Assembly (NCBI RefSeq): GCF_024139115.2
Contig: NW_026943215.1
Location: 1-64,000, forward strand
DNA length: 64,000 bases
Direction of reading: 5' to 3'
DNA from: Armigeres subalbatus
Taxonomy: Eukaryota > Arthropoda > Insecta > Diptera > Culicidae
Shown here: positions 30,440 through 43,067 of the stretch, one piece after another
Position numbering within the stretch: position 1 is the first letter of the stretch
How the letters are laid out: every line of letters begins with the position of its first letter
The notes under the pieces: generated by a model
Told to the model about the DNA's origin: nothing
Seen by the model: the letters and a program-made list of their open reading frames with translations, nothing else
Databases searched by the model: none
Position numbers and translations under genes: made by a program

Positions 30440-31765
30440 AGGACCTAGGTAACCCGTGGGTTAAAATTCTGTTGAGCAGGAGCTGATGTGTTGTTGTTGA
30501 GGAAGTAGGATCAACAGTAGTGGAAATCGTTCTAGGACGTTATAATACTGAAATTGATGTTGGGAGATTTGTGTCGATGAAGGATTTTGGAATTTCCTTG
30601 GTAGAGCTGTGGTTGGTTGTTGAAGCTGCCTATCTGTTCATTTATGCGACTAGTTGCAGTTGACGCCACAACTCGGAATTTGAAGGCGCAATTGTGGTGG
30701 ACGAGAATCGTTGCTGTTGTGAGCTCTGGAGTTGTTGATATTGTTGAATAAGTGGGGTACGCGCTGGAGTAGTGTTCACTTGTTGAAGCTGGAAGAAAGC
30801 GTTATTGTTACGGTTAGTATCAGTGTTCTGGTGGGCCGTTGTCCTCAGGAGAATGGTGCAGGGGTAGATGCTGGTGGTTCTTTGAAGTTGACCTGAGTGT
30901 TGTTTTGAGGTTGGTATTGTTGTCGGTTGTTGACGGAAATTGTTGTTGGATCCACGATTGAAGTTGAATCTTTGGTACGTCTACAAAGTCTTCAGGGTGG
31001 TTGACTGGAATCGCGTATGTTGCAGTTGGGAGGGTTTTGACATCTTTCTAACAATGTTGAGGTTGTGGCTCGAACACTTCCTCTCCGGTTGCGTCCCTAG
31101 ATTGAGTTCTGCTCGTCGTGGTTGCCGGTGCGCATGCTTGTTTGGGTGACTTGGAACATAGTCGTCATCGAAATCCTCTTTCCTATTGCGGTTATTGAAG
31201 AAGTGGGAACTGTCGATCCTCGGAAGATTTCATCGTCTAAAAAGAAGAAGAAAGGAAGAAAGAAACGAAAAAGATGCTCGGTAAAGAATTTTGTGAGATT
31301 CAAAGACTACTATTTAATCGTTGCTGCTGCTGTTGGTGTTTTGCTGTTGCGGTTGCGACTGCTGTTGCGTCGCTGATTGTTGACGAAGTTGGTTGGTAGT
31401 CGATCGAATGTCTTCACTGACGCAGATCTGCAGGTGTCGGACGTGGCAGTGGCGGTACCCAGTACTGCTGCTGAATTGCTGTTGCTGATTGTAGATCAGC
31501 TGTTGTTGCTTGCTGTATGTTTCTGTTGGATTTGTTTCTGATACTGGTTGTTAGCTTTATTGTTGTAGTTTTCCGTCGTAGTCGTGAATGGCTGAGGGGT
31601 TGTTGTAGTTGTGGTTGTGGTGGTTGTTGTAGTTGTGTAGACCACAGGTTGTCGATGATTTTGAGGCCTGTGCCGAGGGTTTGATTAGGATTTGGTGCAA
31701 ATGCGGGGGCTGCTGAGGCTTTGAGCTTTGATTTACGATGTACTGCTTGCTGCGCCAGCATCATC
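30440..31765 (-). pseudogene. Q/T/N-rich coding-like sequence, unidentified
   Basis: The minus strand shows low-complexity protein-like runs in changing frames: a string of at least twelve threonines followed by 'PQPFTTTTENYNNKANNQYQ', 'QLQQPPQPQLQQP', and 'LQQVNTTPARTPLIQQYQQ' with 'SSQQQRFSSTTIAP'. An acceptor-like sequence (T-rich, ending TTTTAG) lies at about 31764. Stops in every frame break it up, so it is a decayed or poorly sequenced gene for an extracellular or regulatory low-complexity protein, or trinucleotide-rich DNA. No domain is recognised. Confidence 0.3.
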
Positions 31766-31819
31766 TAAAACAAAATAACCCGTTTAACAAATTTCTATCT
31801 TTAAGTTTAAAATTCCATC

Positions 31820-32530
31820 ATTATATACGGTTTCGGCCCGCTGCAAGTGAAGGTGGCTTCTTCCTCCTCGGCGAACGGCGCCGTTTGCCAAAACCGGATC
31901 CAATCCGGTAAAGATCGAAGTTGTCACTGCCGTAATAGAGTGTGGCTGCTTCGATCGACATCGCCCCAATCGCGGATTGAGCTTCGATCGAAAGCCGTGC
32001 CATTGAGCAAAGGAATCTGAAGTCTACCTTCATGGAAGAAATGAGTTGGCGGCGGTTGGTCGGAGGTGCAATTTTGCGCAAGGCCACGTGCGCCCATGCA
32101 GATCAATTTCCACAACACCACCGAGGTAGAATACAATAGAGCCGTAAAACGGGAAATAAGAGAAGAAAAACTGATTAATTCGTGAGAAAATTCAAATTAA
32201 ATGCTTGTGCTCAGGTGGAAGCGCGTGGGTCTCTCTTGTAGGAACGCGGTGTCTGCCCTCTTGCGTTTCGTCGGTTCTCCTAGTTGTGTTGTTGGTGGGT
32301 CTTTGGGTCGGGCGAGGTACATGGTCTCGGAGATGGTGACGTCCTTATGAGCGTGTGCTTGACTGGAAGTGCTGGTCTGATTACCCCACACTCCTACACT
32401 GTAGATACCAAGAACCGAGCGTTGTCGAAAACAATGCGATGGGGTCGTGATTATATTAGGTGTGAAATAAGCGTCGTCGATATCGTCTATCTTGGGATTA
32501 TTTTGCGCAATGTGCCTCACAACATGAGAA
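31820..32530 (-). other. GC-richer coding-like patch, strand uncertain
   Basis: Minus-strand frames at 31821-32087 and 32197-32520 encode non-repetitive polar sequences ('KIDDIDDAYFTPNIITTPSH', 'AHKDVTISETMYLARPKDPP'). The plus-strand frame 32284-32736 is also open for 150 codons. GC content and CpG are above the surroundings. I cannot tell which strand, if either, codes, and no motif is recognised. Confidence 0.25.
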
Positions 32531-32739
32531 TGAGTGAAACAAGTTGGTTGGTTGGCCTTCCAAGGCCTTCCGGAACCAGTGAGAACTCGTTACGCAATGA
32601 ACATAATTTAGGTACGAACTGTTTGGGTGTAAATTTAACGATCAAATATTCTATTTTGTCAATCAGAATTCAAAAGTTGACACCAACCTTTTTCTCTAAC
32701 TTTGATTTTTTCTATGAAATGGATCATTTTGCTTAGAGG

Positions 32740-33530
32740 TAACTAATTATGAAGATATTTAGAAAGGGGACGTATTTAAAAGAAACAAAATTTGCTAATT
32801 TATTTACTTTCCGACAAGAGTATATTTTGAATAAAGGTTCAATTTTCTGAATGCACTAAGCAATAGGTTGAATAATGAAGAATTCTAACAGATTTTCTAA
32901 AATAAGATTTAGATATTACACTAAAATATTTATCCAGCTCGTTACACAGAAAATAAAAAAAAACCTAAAAGCATAAAATTGCAATAAGTCGGCATTGGAT
33001 GAATTTTCTAACTCTAAACATGTTGGAAAATCAAAAATTAATAGATTCAATAAACTATTTAATTGGATAAAAACATGAAAAACAAACACCCTCATTCTTG
33101 TTTACATTCGTATCGATACGTTAGAACGTATCAACAGTTCCATTCTCGTTTTTCGTTCGAGTGTTTGCCCTATTCCGTTTTCGTTCGAATGGACATTTTG
33201 CCTACTTTCAATTCGACGCTCTGACCTCGCGAATTGACACGAAACGATTCATTACGATTCTGTTTCAACTTTTCCATGGTTAAATGGTTCAAATGGATGT
33301 TCCTGGCGACGAAAATCATAAAATTTCACTACCTGGTTTAACTTTGATACACATTATGACCTCAACAATAAGGGCGTTTTTCAGAGTCATTTTAGTGAAT
33401 TTGAATTTTTGAATGATTTTTTATGAACTTTTGAATGCTGCACAAATGAATTGAAATTTTGAATGCTGCAATGAATTTTAAACGCATAAATGATTGAACA
33501 TTAAATTTTTAGAAATTCCGGCAAATTACT
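32740..33530. other. Unassigned AT-rich sequence
   Basis: No gene or complete repeat is recognised. A block at about 33105-33190 has 'cgtatcgatacg', 'cgttcgaatgg' and related words, perhaps the remains of an inverted-repeat element. Confidence 0.35.
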
Positions 33531-33534
33531 AAGT

Positions 33535-33690
33535 AATGAGCGATTTTCTCAGGAATTCTAGGTAACTTCTGGAGGAATTGGAGAAGACTTCCGCAAGAAA
33601 TTCCATATGAACTTCCGGGAGTCTAGAGGACCTTCCGGAAAAGAATCTTTAAGAGTTTCTGGATGAACGTTCAGAGAAATGCATGGAGGA
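33535..33690. repeat. Satellite fragment (AATTCC type)
   Basis: A short stretch of 'gaattctagg', 'cttctggaggaattgg' and 'ttccgggag' units matches the large arrays elsewhere in the window. Confidence 0.55.
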
Positions 33691-33699
33691 GATCACAGC

Positions 33700-35840
33700 A
33701 ACCACTGCGCGGACAGCTGCTGCTAAATTTTGTTGTCAAGTTTTTCACCCGTTTTTGTTATTTGGCTGGTGGACAATTGTATAACTAACTAATAACTGTG
33801 ATTTTAAATATATGGTGCGATGATGTGTTGCCTACGCTGGTTGCAACCCATTCATCCAGGTTTCGGATACATTCGGTGAGAGGTTCCAATTTTATCTCTT
33901 TTTGTGTTATTATGGCATCTTTATAATTATTAAATCATTGAACATATAATAGTGCCTTTAGGCTAATATTTAGTTGGGATTATTGACTAAATGATTTTAT
34001 CGCTTTCGAAACAGAGAAAGAACAAGCCTGCATGAGCGTTCTGTATTGAAAGGATATGCGTAGATTTGTTAATAGTTTGCACCACAAATAGATTGTAGTT
34101 CACCCAACTAGTTAATCTCTAGTTTAATTTTTTTATGTCTAAATATTGAGTTCGGCATTTGAAAATTAATTATTAAAATAACAAGATGCTTTAACAACTT
34201 TTATAACACAGTGTTTGAACATAGTTTTCAGAAATTCTACCCGGGTAGAAGAGGACAGCAAAACAATAACAATTGTTACTTTTATTATATCATTGAATAG
34301 CAAAAATATGATATTAGGTTTGATATAGTTGCTAAAATAGAAAAAATGACAAAGATTGCTCGAGCATATAACTCATAAATGACTCATTTTGGCATTATAG
34401 TATCAAACTAATAGCAAAATATTTGCAAATAAGAAAATACCAAAATCAGTTATTATTGATATGTTGAAAACTCAAATGATGATTGAATGACAAATTTGTT
34501 GTGATAGCAAAGTTTGTGTTTCATTTGTTGTGCTGCTCTTCTTACAACAACACATGAATAACGGTTTTGATAAAATAAGAAAGTTGTGTTTGTTAATGTT
34601 ATTCATAGATAGCATAAAAGTAGCAAAACCTGATGTCACAGCAATATTATTATTTTTATGTTTAGTTTGATTTTCGTCTCTACAGGGTATACATTCATAT
34701 TTTACCCCTTAGTATTTTCGATTGGTGGGAGTATTACATGAAATGTCACAATCTGATTCATATTGTTCTTACACTTATGTTGTTATATCATATTTGAAAC
34801 TTTATCTACGTTCTGGGGAAGGCCATCTAATTCTGGCTTAGTTCTTGTTAGCGATTAAACAAATCAATTCTATAGTCTTTAAGATGCAAATTTTAACGAA
34901 GGAAAGGGGCTTTCCGATCTAATCACCACCGATTTTTTCGTTTGTCTCTTTTATCCTCTGCAAAGTATTAGTCAACTCTCAGCGATAGCCCTAATATTCT
35001 CAGTGGCTGTTTGCCAATTTTCTTTCTTCCTTAAATGTACGATCCGAAAGAATGAGATACTTTTCATAGCAATCAATTTGTTACTAAAATTAGGGTTTTA
35101 TAGCAGCTACAAGTTACATATAAGACAATTTCTACATTGTTGGAATTTTGTTTATGGGAAGCATGTGATTGTCCATCTCATGAGCCTCATGCATATTCAT
35201 TAGGAAAAGATCATCGCTACCGCCTATTGGTGGTACAGCTAAAATCTATTAAAATTCGTATCTGTATTTTTGTTGACAAAAATTATGATTTTATCTTTGC
35301 CGAAATTTCTTTTGTAACCAATAAGGAAGTGACTATTGACATGTATTGGTAGGTGGTGGGGCAATTATTTTTTTCTTTCTCGTTTCAGAGAGCAGTATTG
35401 GCGCTTAAACCTAGGCTAATTAGCCAGAGTCTAATCTGTCCACCCCAAGAAGAAGCAACACCATGGAGAACGGAGTGACGTAAATTTCTTAACATTGTCC
35501 TAACGTCTGTATAAACTTATATCATTTGCATGATGATATTCCTAAACCATATTCCTACCAACCATCCAACTCCTTGACATCTATGAGGGCGTCGGTGAGT
35601 CCTGGCCTCTCGTTAAGTAGATGTCATATCATCTATTCCTTCCTTTCCTAGTGGAGAAGATGGGCGTGGCCAATGGTAGCTTTCATGCTTTATCATTTGG
35701 ACCTCAATTGGGTTGCTATTATATCCCAATAGTAATCCATAAGCAATTGGAGTAAGAAAGTTAAAGAATATACATGACAGCTATCATATGCAATCTGAAA
35801 TACTCCGTTACCACACGCAACGCACAACCAACGCAACAAA
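33700..35840. other. Unassigned intergenic sequence
   Basis: There is no convincing gene. About 35570-35660 ('gacatctatgagggcg', 'attccttcctttcctag', 'gggcgtggcc') resembles about 56034-56135 and may be LINE 3' sequence of the family found there. Short frames at 35003-35352 have no motif. Confidence 0.35.
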
Positions 35841-35849
35841 CGCAACCGT

Positions 35850-38800
35850 TCAGAGAAATGCATGGAAGAATTCCTGAAGGAACTTCCTTGAAAAATCCTG
35901 GTGGAACTTCAGGAGAAATCCCTCGAGAATTTCAGGAGACTTCGAAAGAATTGCTAAAAGATATTCAAAAGGAATTATTGGAAAAGCTACCGGAGAATTC
36001 CTGAAATCTACCGGAAGAATTCCTTTAGGATATTTCCCGGACGAATTCCTGGACGCACTTTGATGGAACTCCTGGAGGATCTACCGATGTAATTCCTGGA
36101 AGATTGTACGATGAAATTCCTGAAGAAACTTCCGATGGAATTTCTATGTGAGTTGTGACTTCCAGAGGGTACTGGAGAACTGTTGGACGAATTCTGGAGG
36201 AGCTTAATGGAAGTTCTGCAGACATTTCTTGAGGAATTTCCGGAGGTATCCTGGAGGATTTTTGGAAGAATTCCTGGAATTTTCTTCCATGAGTTCTCCT
36301 AAAATTTGTATTGATTTACTCCCGGAATTTCTTTAGAAATTCATGTGGATTCATCCAGGAATTTCCGGAAATTCCTCAAAACTCCTCCATAAATTCCTCA
36401 GAAAATTCATCCGAAATTTATGTAGAAATTCCTTCGAAAATATCTTCAGAATACTCGGAAATACATCCAGAAATTCCTTCCGAAATTCTTCCGGGAATTC
36501 CTCAAGCAATTCCTCCAAGAACTCCTCAGGAATTCTTTCGGACTTTCTTCAAAGAATTCTCCGAGAATTCCTTAAGAAATTCCTCCTAAAATTTCTTCAG
36601 GAATTCGTCTGAGTTCCTCAACGATTCTACTTGAGTTAGTACTGGAACTTCTCTGAAGTTCCTTGGGAAATTACTAGAGTTCCTCCTGGAAGCAAATTTG
36701 TGATTTTTAAACATAATTTTAGTTCATCACTAATTAATGCAGAAGTCCTCCAGGAATTCTTCCGGAAGTTTTTCTTTTCTTCAGGAATTTCCCGAAAGTT
36801 CCTTTAGAATTTCCACGGAATTCCCGCAATTTCCTTCAGAAATTCCTTCGAAAATCTTCAATTCTTCCGAAGTTCCTTCAGAATTACTCCGGAAGTGCCT
36901 TCGAAATTCCTCGGACGTTCCTGGGAACTCCTTCAGAGTTCCTTCATAATGCCTTCGATTTCCACGGAAGTTCCTTTGAAATTCCTCCGGAAGTTCCTTC
37001 GAAATTCCTTCGAAGTTCCTTCGAATTCCGCGGAAATTTCTTCAGGAATTCCCGGAAGTTGCTAGGAATTACTCGAAGTGCCTTCAGGAATTCCTTCAAG
37101 TTCCTTCATTAACTCCTCCAGAGCTCCTTCAGTAATGCCTTCTAAAGTCTTCAGGATTTCCTCGGAAGTTTTAAAAGAATTTCCAAAATTCTTCAAGGAA
37201 TTCCTCCAGTAGTTTCTCGGAATTCCCCGAAGTTGCTCCGGATGTTCCTTCAGGAATTTCTCCGTATGTTCCTTCAGGAATTCCTGGATGTTGCTTCAGG
37301 AATGTTCCGGAAGTTCCATAAAAATCCTCCGAAGTTGCATTCAGGAATTCCTCCGGAAGTTCTTTAAAATATTCCTCAAAGCTCTTTCAGAATATCCTTC
37401 AGGAGTTTCTCCAGAAATTCCTCAAGGCTCCTCCGAAGTTCCGAAATCCTCTGTGAGTAACTAGGAATTCTTCCGGAAGTTTTCATGGATTCCTCAGGAA
37501 GTTTTTCATGGGATTCTCAGAAGTTTAGGGGAATTGCTCCGGAAGTTTCTCCGGAAATCCTCCGAAGTTTCTCAAGGAATTCTCCGGAGGTTCCTCAGGA
37601 ATTCCTCAGGAAGTTCCTCGAGAATTCCTCGGAAGTTCCTCGAATTCTCGGAGTTCCTCAAAATTCCTCCAGGTTACTGAATTCCTCCATAGTTTGCTCG
37701 AATGTTCTTGGAATTTCTCGAAGGTCCATTCAGTTCCTAAAGAAAATCTTCAGGAATTCCTCGGAAAGTCTTAGGAATTCCTTTCGGAAGTTCTCCATGA
37801 ATTCCTTCAAATTCCTCCATCATTCCTTCGGAAGTTCCTCCATGAATTTGGAGTTCCTCCAGGAATTCTCCGGAAGCTCTTCAAAGGATTCTCCAGAAGT
37901 TCCTTCCAGCTCCTCCGAAAGTTCTTTAAAAAATCCCCTAAAACTTCCTCCAGGAATTCTGGAAGTTCTTTAAAATATTATCGCAGCTCTTTCCCCAAAG
38001 AATTCTTCCGGAAGTTCCTCAAAATCCTCCGAGTTTCTCAGAAATCCTCCGGAAGTTCTAAAGAAATCCTCCAGAATTCCTCAGAATTCCTCCGATTCTC
38101 AAGAAAATTCGGAAGTTCCTCAGGAATTCATTCGAAGTTCCTCAAGAATTCCTTCGGAAGTTCCTCAAGAAATTCTCGAAGTTCCTCAGGAATTCATTCG
38201 GAAGTCCTCAAGGAATTCCTTAGGAAGTTCCTCAGGAATTCTTAGAATCTCGAGAATTCTTCGGAAGTTCCTCAAGGAATTCCTTCGGAGTTCCAGGAAT
38301 TCCTTCGAGTTCCTCAAGAATTTCTTCGAGTTCCTCAAAGTTCCTTCGGAGTTCCTCAAGGAATTCCTTCGAGGTTCCTCAAGAAATTCCTTCGAAGTTC
38401 CTCAAGGAATTCCTTTGAAGTTCCTCTGGCATTCTTTTGAAGTTCCTCAGGAATTCCTTCGGAGTTCCTAAGGAATTCCTCCGAAGTTCCACAAGGAATT
38501 CCTCAAAAATTCCTCAAAGATTTCCTCCGTTCCTGGAATTCCTCCGGAAGTTCCTCAAGAATTCCTCTGGATGTTCTCAAGCAATTCCTCCGGAGTTCAT
38601 CAAGGAATTCCTCCGGAAGTTCCTCAGATTGCGGAAGTTTTCTCAGGAATTTCTCGGAGTACTCTCAGAATTCCTCGGAAGTTCCTCAGTTCCTTAAAAA
38701 TTTCTCGCAAATTCCTTCCAATTAACAGAAATTTCTTCGGAATTCCCCAGATTTCTCAAAAATCTTCAGGGATTCCTCCTGCAAGATTTTCCAGGAATTC

Positions 38801-41310
38801 ATTCGGAAATTCTCCATGAAGTTCTTCGGAGTTCCTCAGGAATTCCTCCGGCTTTTCAAGAATTCCTCCTGAAGTTCCTTCCTCGAAATATTCTCCAAGG
38901 TTTCGAGTTCATGAAATTTCTCGGAAGTTCAAGAAATTTCTCCGGAAGTTCCTTGAAGAATTCTGGAAGTTTCTTCGGAAATCCTCCGGAAGCTCTTCAA
39001 GAATTCTTCCGGAAGTTAATCCAGGGATTTCACAGAGTTACTTCAGAAATTTCTCTCTGTTCTCCAGTAATTCTTTTGGAGTTTCAGCAGAATTTCTGAA
39101 ATTTTCTGGGTTCCTCAGAACTTTTCCTGAAGTTGTTCAGAATTTTCATGCAATTTTGAAGTCCTTTAAAAAATCCTTGGGAATTACTAGTTTCCTGGGC
39201 TGTCCTCAGAAATTTTATTGGGCTCCTACAAGTTTCTCCAGGAATTCCTAATGGAGTTTTCTTAAGAATGTCTCTTGCGCTTCTTCAGGAATCGCTATTG
39301 GAGTTCCACCAGGCTTTCTCATGGAGTTCCTACAAAATTTTCTTCAGAGGTTCCTCAGGAGTTTCTTTTGTGTTCCTCCTGGAGTTCCTTCAAATTTCTC
39401 CTGAAGTTTCTCCAGGAATTCAATCAGAAGCTCCATCACAAGTTTCTCTTGGAGTTCCTGTAGGAGCTTACCAGAAATTTCTCCTGGATTTTCTTTTCAA
39501 CGGAGTTTCTCCTAGGGTTTCCTCAGGAATTTCTTCTGGATTTTCTCCAGGAATTCCTACTAGTTCCTCAATAATTTAAAATTTCTCCAAAGTTCATCCA
39601 GAATATCCTCCTAGAGTTTCTTCACGAATTTCTCTGGAATTCCTCCTAGAGTTCAGCTGTCCTTCGTCAGATGTTCCTCCAAGAGTTCTCAGGAACAGGG
39701 TTTCCTTGAAACTCTCCAGGAGTTTCTCTCAGAAATTCCTTGTGGTGTTGCTCCACAAATTTCTCTGTAGTTCCTCCAATAATGCCTCTTGAGATTTCTG
39801 AAAAACTGTTGCAGGAATGCCTGGAGGAACTTGAAAAATTCCTGAAGGAACTATCGGAGGAATTCCTGAAGACCTTCAAAATATTCCTGGAACATCCGGA
39901 GACTAGAAGAACTTCCGGAGAAATTCCTGGAGGAACTGAAAGAAATTATTGGAGGACCTTGCGGAGGAATTCCTTGAGGAACTTCCAGAGGAATTCCTGG
40001 AGGAACTTGTGGAGGAATTTCTGAAGGAATTCTTGAAGGAACTCCTGGAGAATTGCTGATGTCCTGGAAACTCCGGAGAAATTCTTGAAAGATCTTCCGG
40101 AAGTATTTCTGAAAGAACTTCCAGAGAAATTCCTGGAGGAACTTTCGAAGAACTTTGGAGAAATTCTGATGTTACAGAGGATTTCCTGCATGGAGGAATT
40201 TTGAAGAAGTTCCTGGAGAAACTACGGTAGAATTTCTGAAGGAACTGCGGATGAAGGCCTGGACTTCCAAAGCTATTCATGATGGAACTTTCGAAGGTAT
40301 TCTGAAGAAACTTCGAAGGAATTCCTGGAGAATTTCTAGATAAACTCCATCCTAAAGGAACTGTTTGAGAATTCTTGAAGATCTCCGAAAGTATTCCTGA
40401 AGAACATCCAGTATTCCCTCAGCAATTCCTGGAGGATGAGAGAAATTCTTGGAGGAATTCCAGGATGAACTTCCTGGAAGAACTTCCGGAGGAATTCCTG
40501 GAAGAACTTCCAGGAATTCCTGGAGAACTTCCAGAGAATTCCTGGAGGAACTTCAGAGGAATTCTGGAGGAACTTGGAGAATTCCTGGAGGAACTTCCAG
40601 AGGAATTCCTGGAGGAACTTCAGAGAATTCCTGGAGGAACTGAGGAATTTCTGGAGGAGCTTCAAAGGAATTCCTGGAGGAACTGGGAGAATTCTAGAAT
40701 GAACTCCCGGAGGAATTTCTGGAATGTGGAACTCCTGTAGAAATTTCTGATGGAACTCTTAGGAAACTCCCGGAGAAATTTCTGAAGATCTTCCGAGAAA
40801 TTTCTAAAGAACTCGGAGAAATTCCTGGAGGAAGTTCCGGAGCAGCTTCAGGAGGAATTCTGAAGGAACTTACAGAGGAGTCCCTGGAGGTACTTTGGAA
40901 GAATTTCTGGAGGAACTACGGATGAATGCCTAGATGGACTTCCAAAACTATTCCTGGAGGACTTGAGGTATTCTGAGGAACTTTCGAAGGATCCTGGAGG
41001 AATTCTGGAAGACTTCGGAGGAATATGTCCTGTCTACCACCATCTGGTAAACATCCAAGAAATCCTCGTGATGTTCTTCCTATAGTTCCTCGAGTCCACC
41101 TGGAGTTCCTTCAGGTTTTCTTTCATTCCAGAAATTCCTCCGAAAATTATCCAGAAATTCCTTCGGAAATTTATACAGAATTCCTCCATGATTTTTCAGA
41201 AATCCTCCTGGAATTCAACCAGGAGTTTCTCCAGAACTCCTCTTGAGTTCATTCAAGTTCTTCCTGGAGGAAAACCTAGTGGGACAACAGGATTTTTCTG
41301 GTGACCTTTG
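35850..41310. repeat. Large degenerate satellite array (GGAATTCCTCCGGAAGTT type)
   Basis: About 5.4 kb built from 12-bp half units of the type gaattcctggag and gaacttccggag (24-bp dimers). The consensus strand switches: 36,000-36,300 and 39,790-41,020 read as GGAGGAACTTCC, while 36,300-39,780 is largely the complement. Where the 24-bp period is kept, frames stay open on both strands with 8-residue repeats such as EEFLEELP, NSSGSSSR and PPEVPPGI. These are translation artefacts. Between 37,000 and 39,000 many units miss single A or G bases. Confidence 0.85.
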
Positions 41311-42070
41311 ATGGATTCCCAAAGGATTAGCTGGACGAATTTCCGGAAAATATCTGGTGGTGATATTCTTCAGATTGTTTCTGGAGGCAGCAACCGGATC
41401 CAGAAATGCTATCTCAATGCATAACGCCAACCAATCCATACGAAAGAGATTCTTTGCTCCACTGGTGGTAGCGATTCTCGATACAATGGCCATATTTTTA
41501 TGTTGCAGCATGATAAAATTTTCAGAAAATCTTAAAACATTGTGAGGTCTTCTAAGAAGGCATATTCTTGTCAGATTGCTTGAAGAATTTTTATTATTTT
41601 ATCGAATTTCTTTATTGGACAATCCTAGATAAGCTTTTGTAAGGAGTCTGAAAGCATCCTGCAAATGTGGAATCCTTTTCATCTTTAATAAAAGCTCTTA
41701 TCCTAAATTCTAAAAATCAAACTGTGAAATTGATAAAACTCAGATAAAAAGCCCAAACCGTGTTTAGATCGATTTTGGGAAGCAAAATAGTGATTTTGAG
41801 CGAAAACAAAAATTGAATTATGGGCGTTAATAACACAAGATAAAATAAAATATTGGATAGTCTGGTGTTCTTAAATATAAGTTGCGGATTTACAAAGTCT
41901 ACATATATATTGAACGATAACCCATCTAGTTTTGTTGACCTGTCATTAGACGAAATAAAAGAAAACCGCAAAATCGGTAAAGTGTCTTTAAATACCTTAT
42001 TTTTCTCGGCTTTACCAATAGTTTCGAGTCTATGAAAACATGGATTCGCAACTATAGAAACTATAGATAG
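41310..42070. other. Unassigned sequence with a dispersed repeat fragment
   Basis: 41700-41850 is the inverted counterpart of the repeat at 11700-11960 (shared 'cgctcaaaatca', 'aaaatcgatct', 'atcaatttcaca'). No gene is recognised. Short frames at 41357-41545 lack motifs. Confidence 0.4.
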
Positions 42071-42074
42071 GCTA

Positions 42075-42532
42075 GGTGTACCAGTTGTGGCTATAACCCA
42101 GTTGTCACTAGTGCTTTATAGCGAAATGGCCAATCAAATCACCGCAAACCAAGTTCAAATCGATAAAGCTTATTCATATGATACGATAACACCTTTGATT
42201 TCCTCCCAAACAAAAAGCATAATTGTAAAAATTGATTTTGCTTAATTTTGACGTCTTTGCACCAGTTGTGGCACTAGTGGTCCCTTTTATTGGCCAGTCC
42301 ATAAAGAAACAATGGATTTGCCAAATGAGAACCAAAATTAAGAATAGTGCCACAACTGGTGCATCTTCTATTATGGATTAATCAATTTTGAGGATAATAA
42401 CTAATTTTATTGTGGTTTTCTGCTACTTAAGGAGCAGAAAGTAAAATCTTTCGCTTGATATATAAAGATCCACCCTTTCTTATTTTTTTAAAATAGTTGT
42501 TCTTATGTATGGCGACAATTGGTACACCCACC
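42075..42532. mobile_element. MITE, TA duplication, GGTGTACCA ends
   Basis: The left end GGTGTACCAGTTGTGGC and the complement of the right end (GGTGGGTGTACCAATTGTCG) are inverted repeats. TA flanks both (42073-42074 and 42533-42534). Internal 'caccagttgtggcac' (about 42260) and its complement (about 42345) repeat the terminal motif inside the element. No transposase. Confidence 0.7.
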
Positions 42533-42539
42533 TAGTAGA

Positions 42540-42710
42540 ATCTATAGATGAGCGAAAGCATGGCTGAGTCGATTTTTTGCCCGTGCACACTGCATATGAC
42601 GTCACAGCCCTTAACTTTCCATTGAAATCGTGACGTCATGCTCGTTTGGAGACACGTTTGACAGTTCGTTTGGAGACAGAGGATTTATCTTCGCTCATCT
42701 ATATTCCACT
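42540..42710. mobile_element. Short inverted-repeat element, ATAGATGAGCGAA ends
   Basis: 'tctatagatgagcgaaagc' on the left and the complement of 'atcttcgctcatctatattc' on the right form inverted ends. The centre carries 'tgacgtca' and 'gtttggagaca' twice. It abuts the preceding MITE directly. Confidence 0.6.
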
Positions 42711-43067
42711 ATCTATAATGAGACCAGTTTGATTCCGTGCCGATAGTTCGAACAGCCAGACGTGTGTGCTCTCATCGCGGATTGTGTTCGTAGTGAAAAG
42801 GCTATTGTGTTGTGCTCCACCTACGGATCCAAGGCGATCACTGTCGGCGAGTGAAGTAGCTGCTTCTGGCGACGCCAGTGAAGCAGGCTATTGTACTGCT
42901 GCTACCTACAGCAGCAGGGGCAGATAAGTGGCACTTTTATTGTTCTCCCTTCGTTTGATACAGAGTGGACTGCTTAGAATTAATCAAATTGTTTTTAAGT
43001 TTTTTTCTAATTTGCTATAGTTTTAAGTTAGTATAAGCAAAATTATCCTTCCACCTTGCGGGTGAGA

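Noticed and set aside
32284..32736. 150-codon plus-strand frame as a gene
   Set aside because: The minus strand is equally open over much of it, there is no family motif, and no splice or start evidence decides the strand.
39903..40740. Ser/Asn-rich minus-strand and Glu-rich plus-strand long frames
   Set aside because: Same satellite effect as at 52-53 kb, and the frames change with unit phase.
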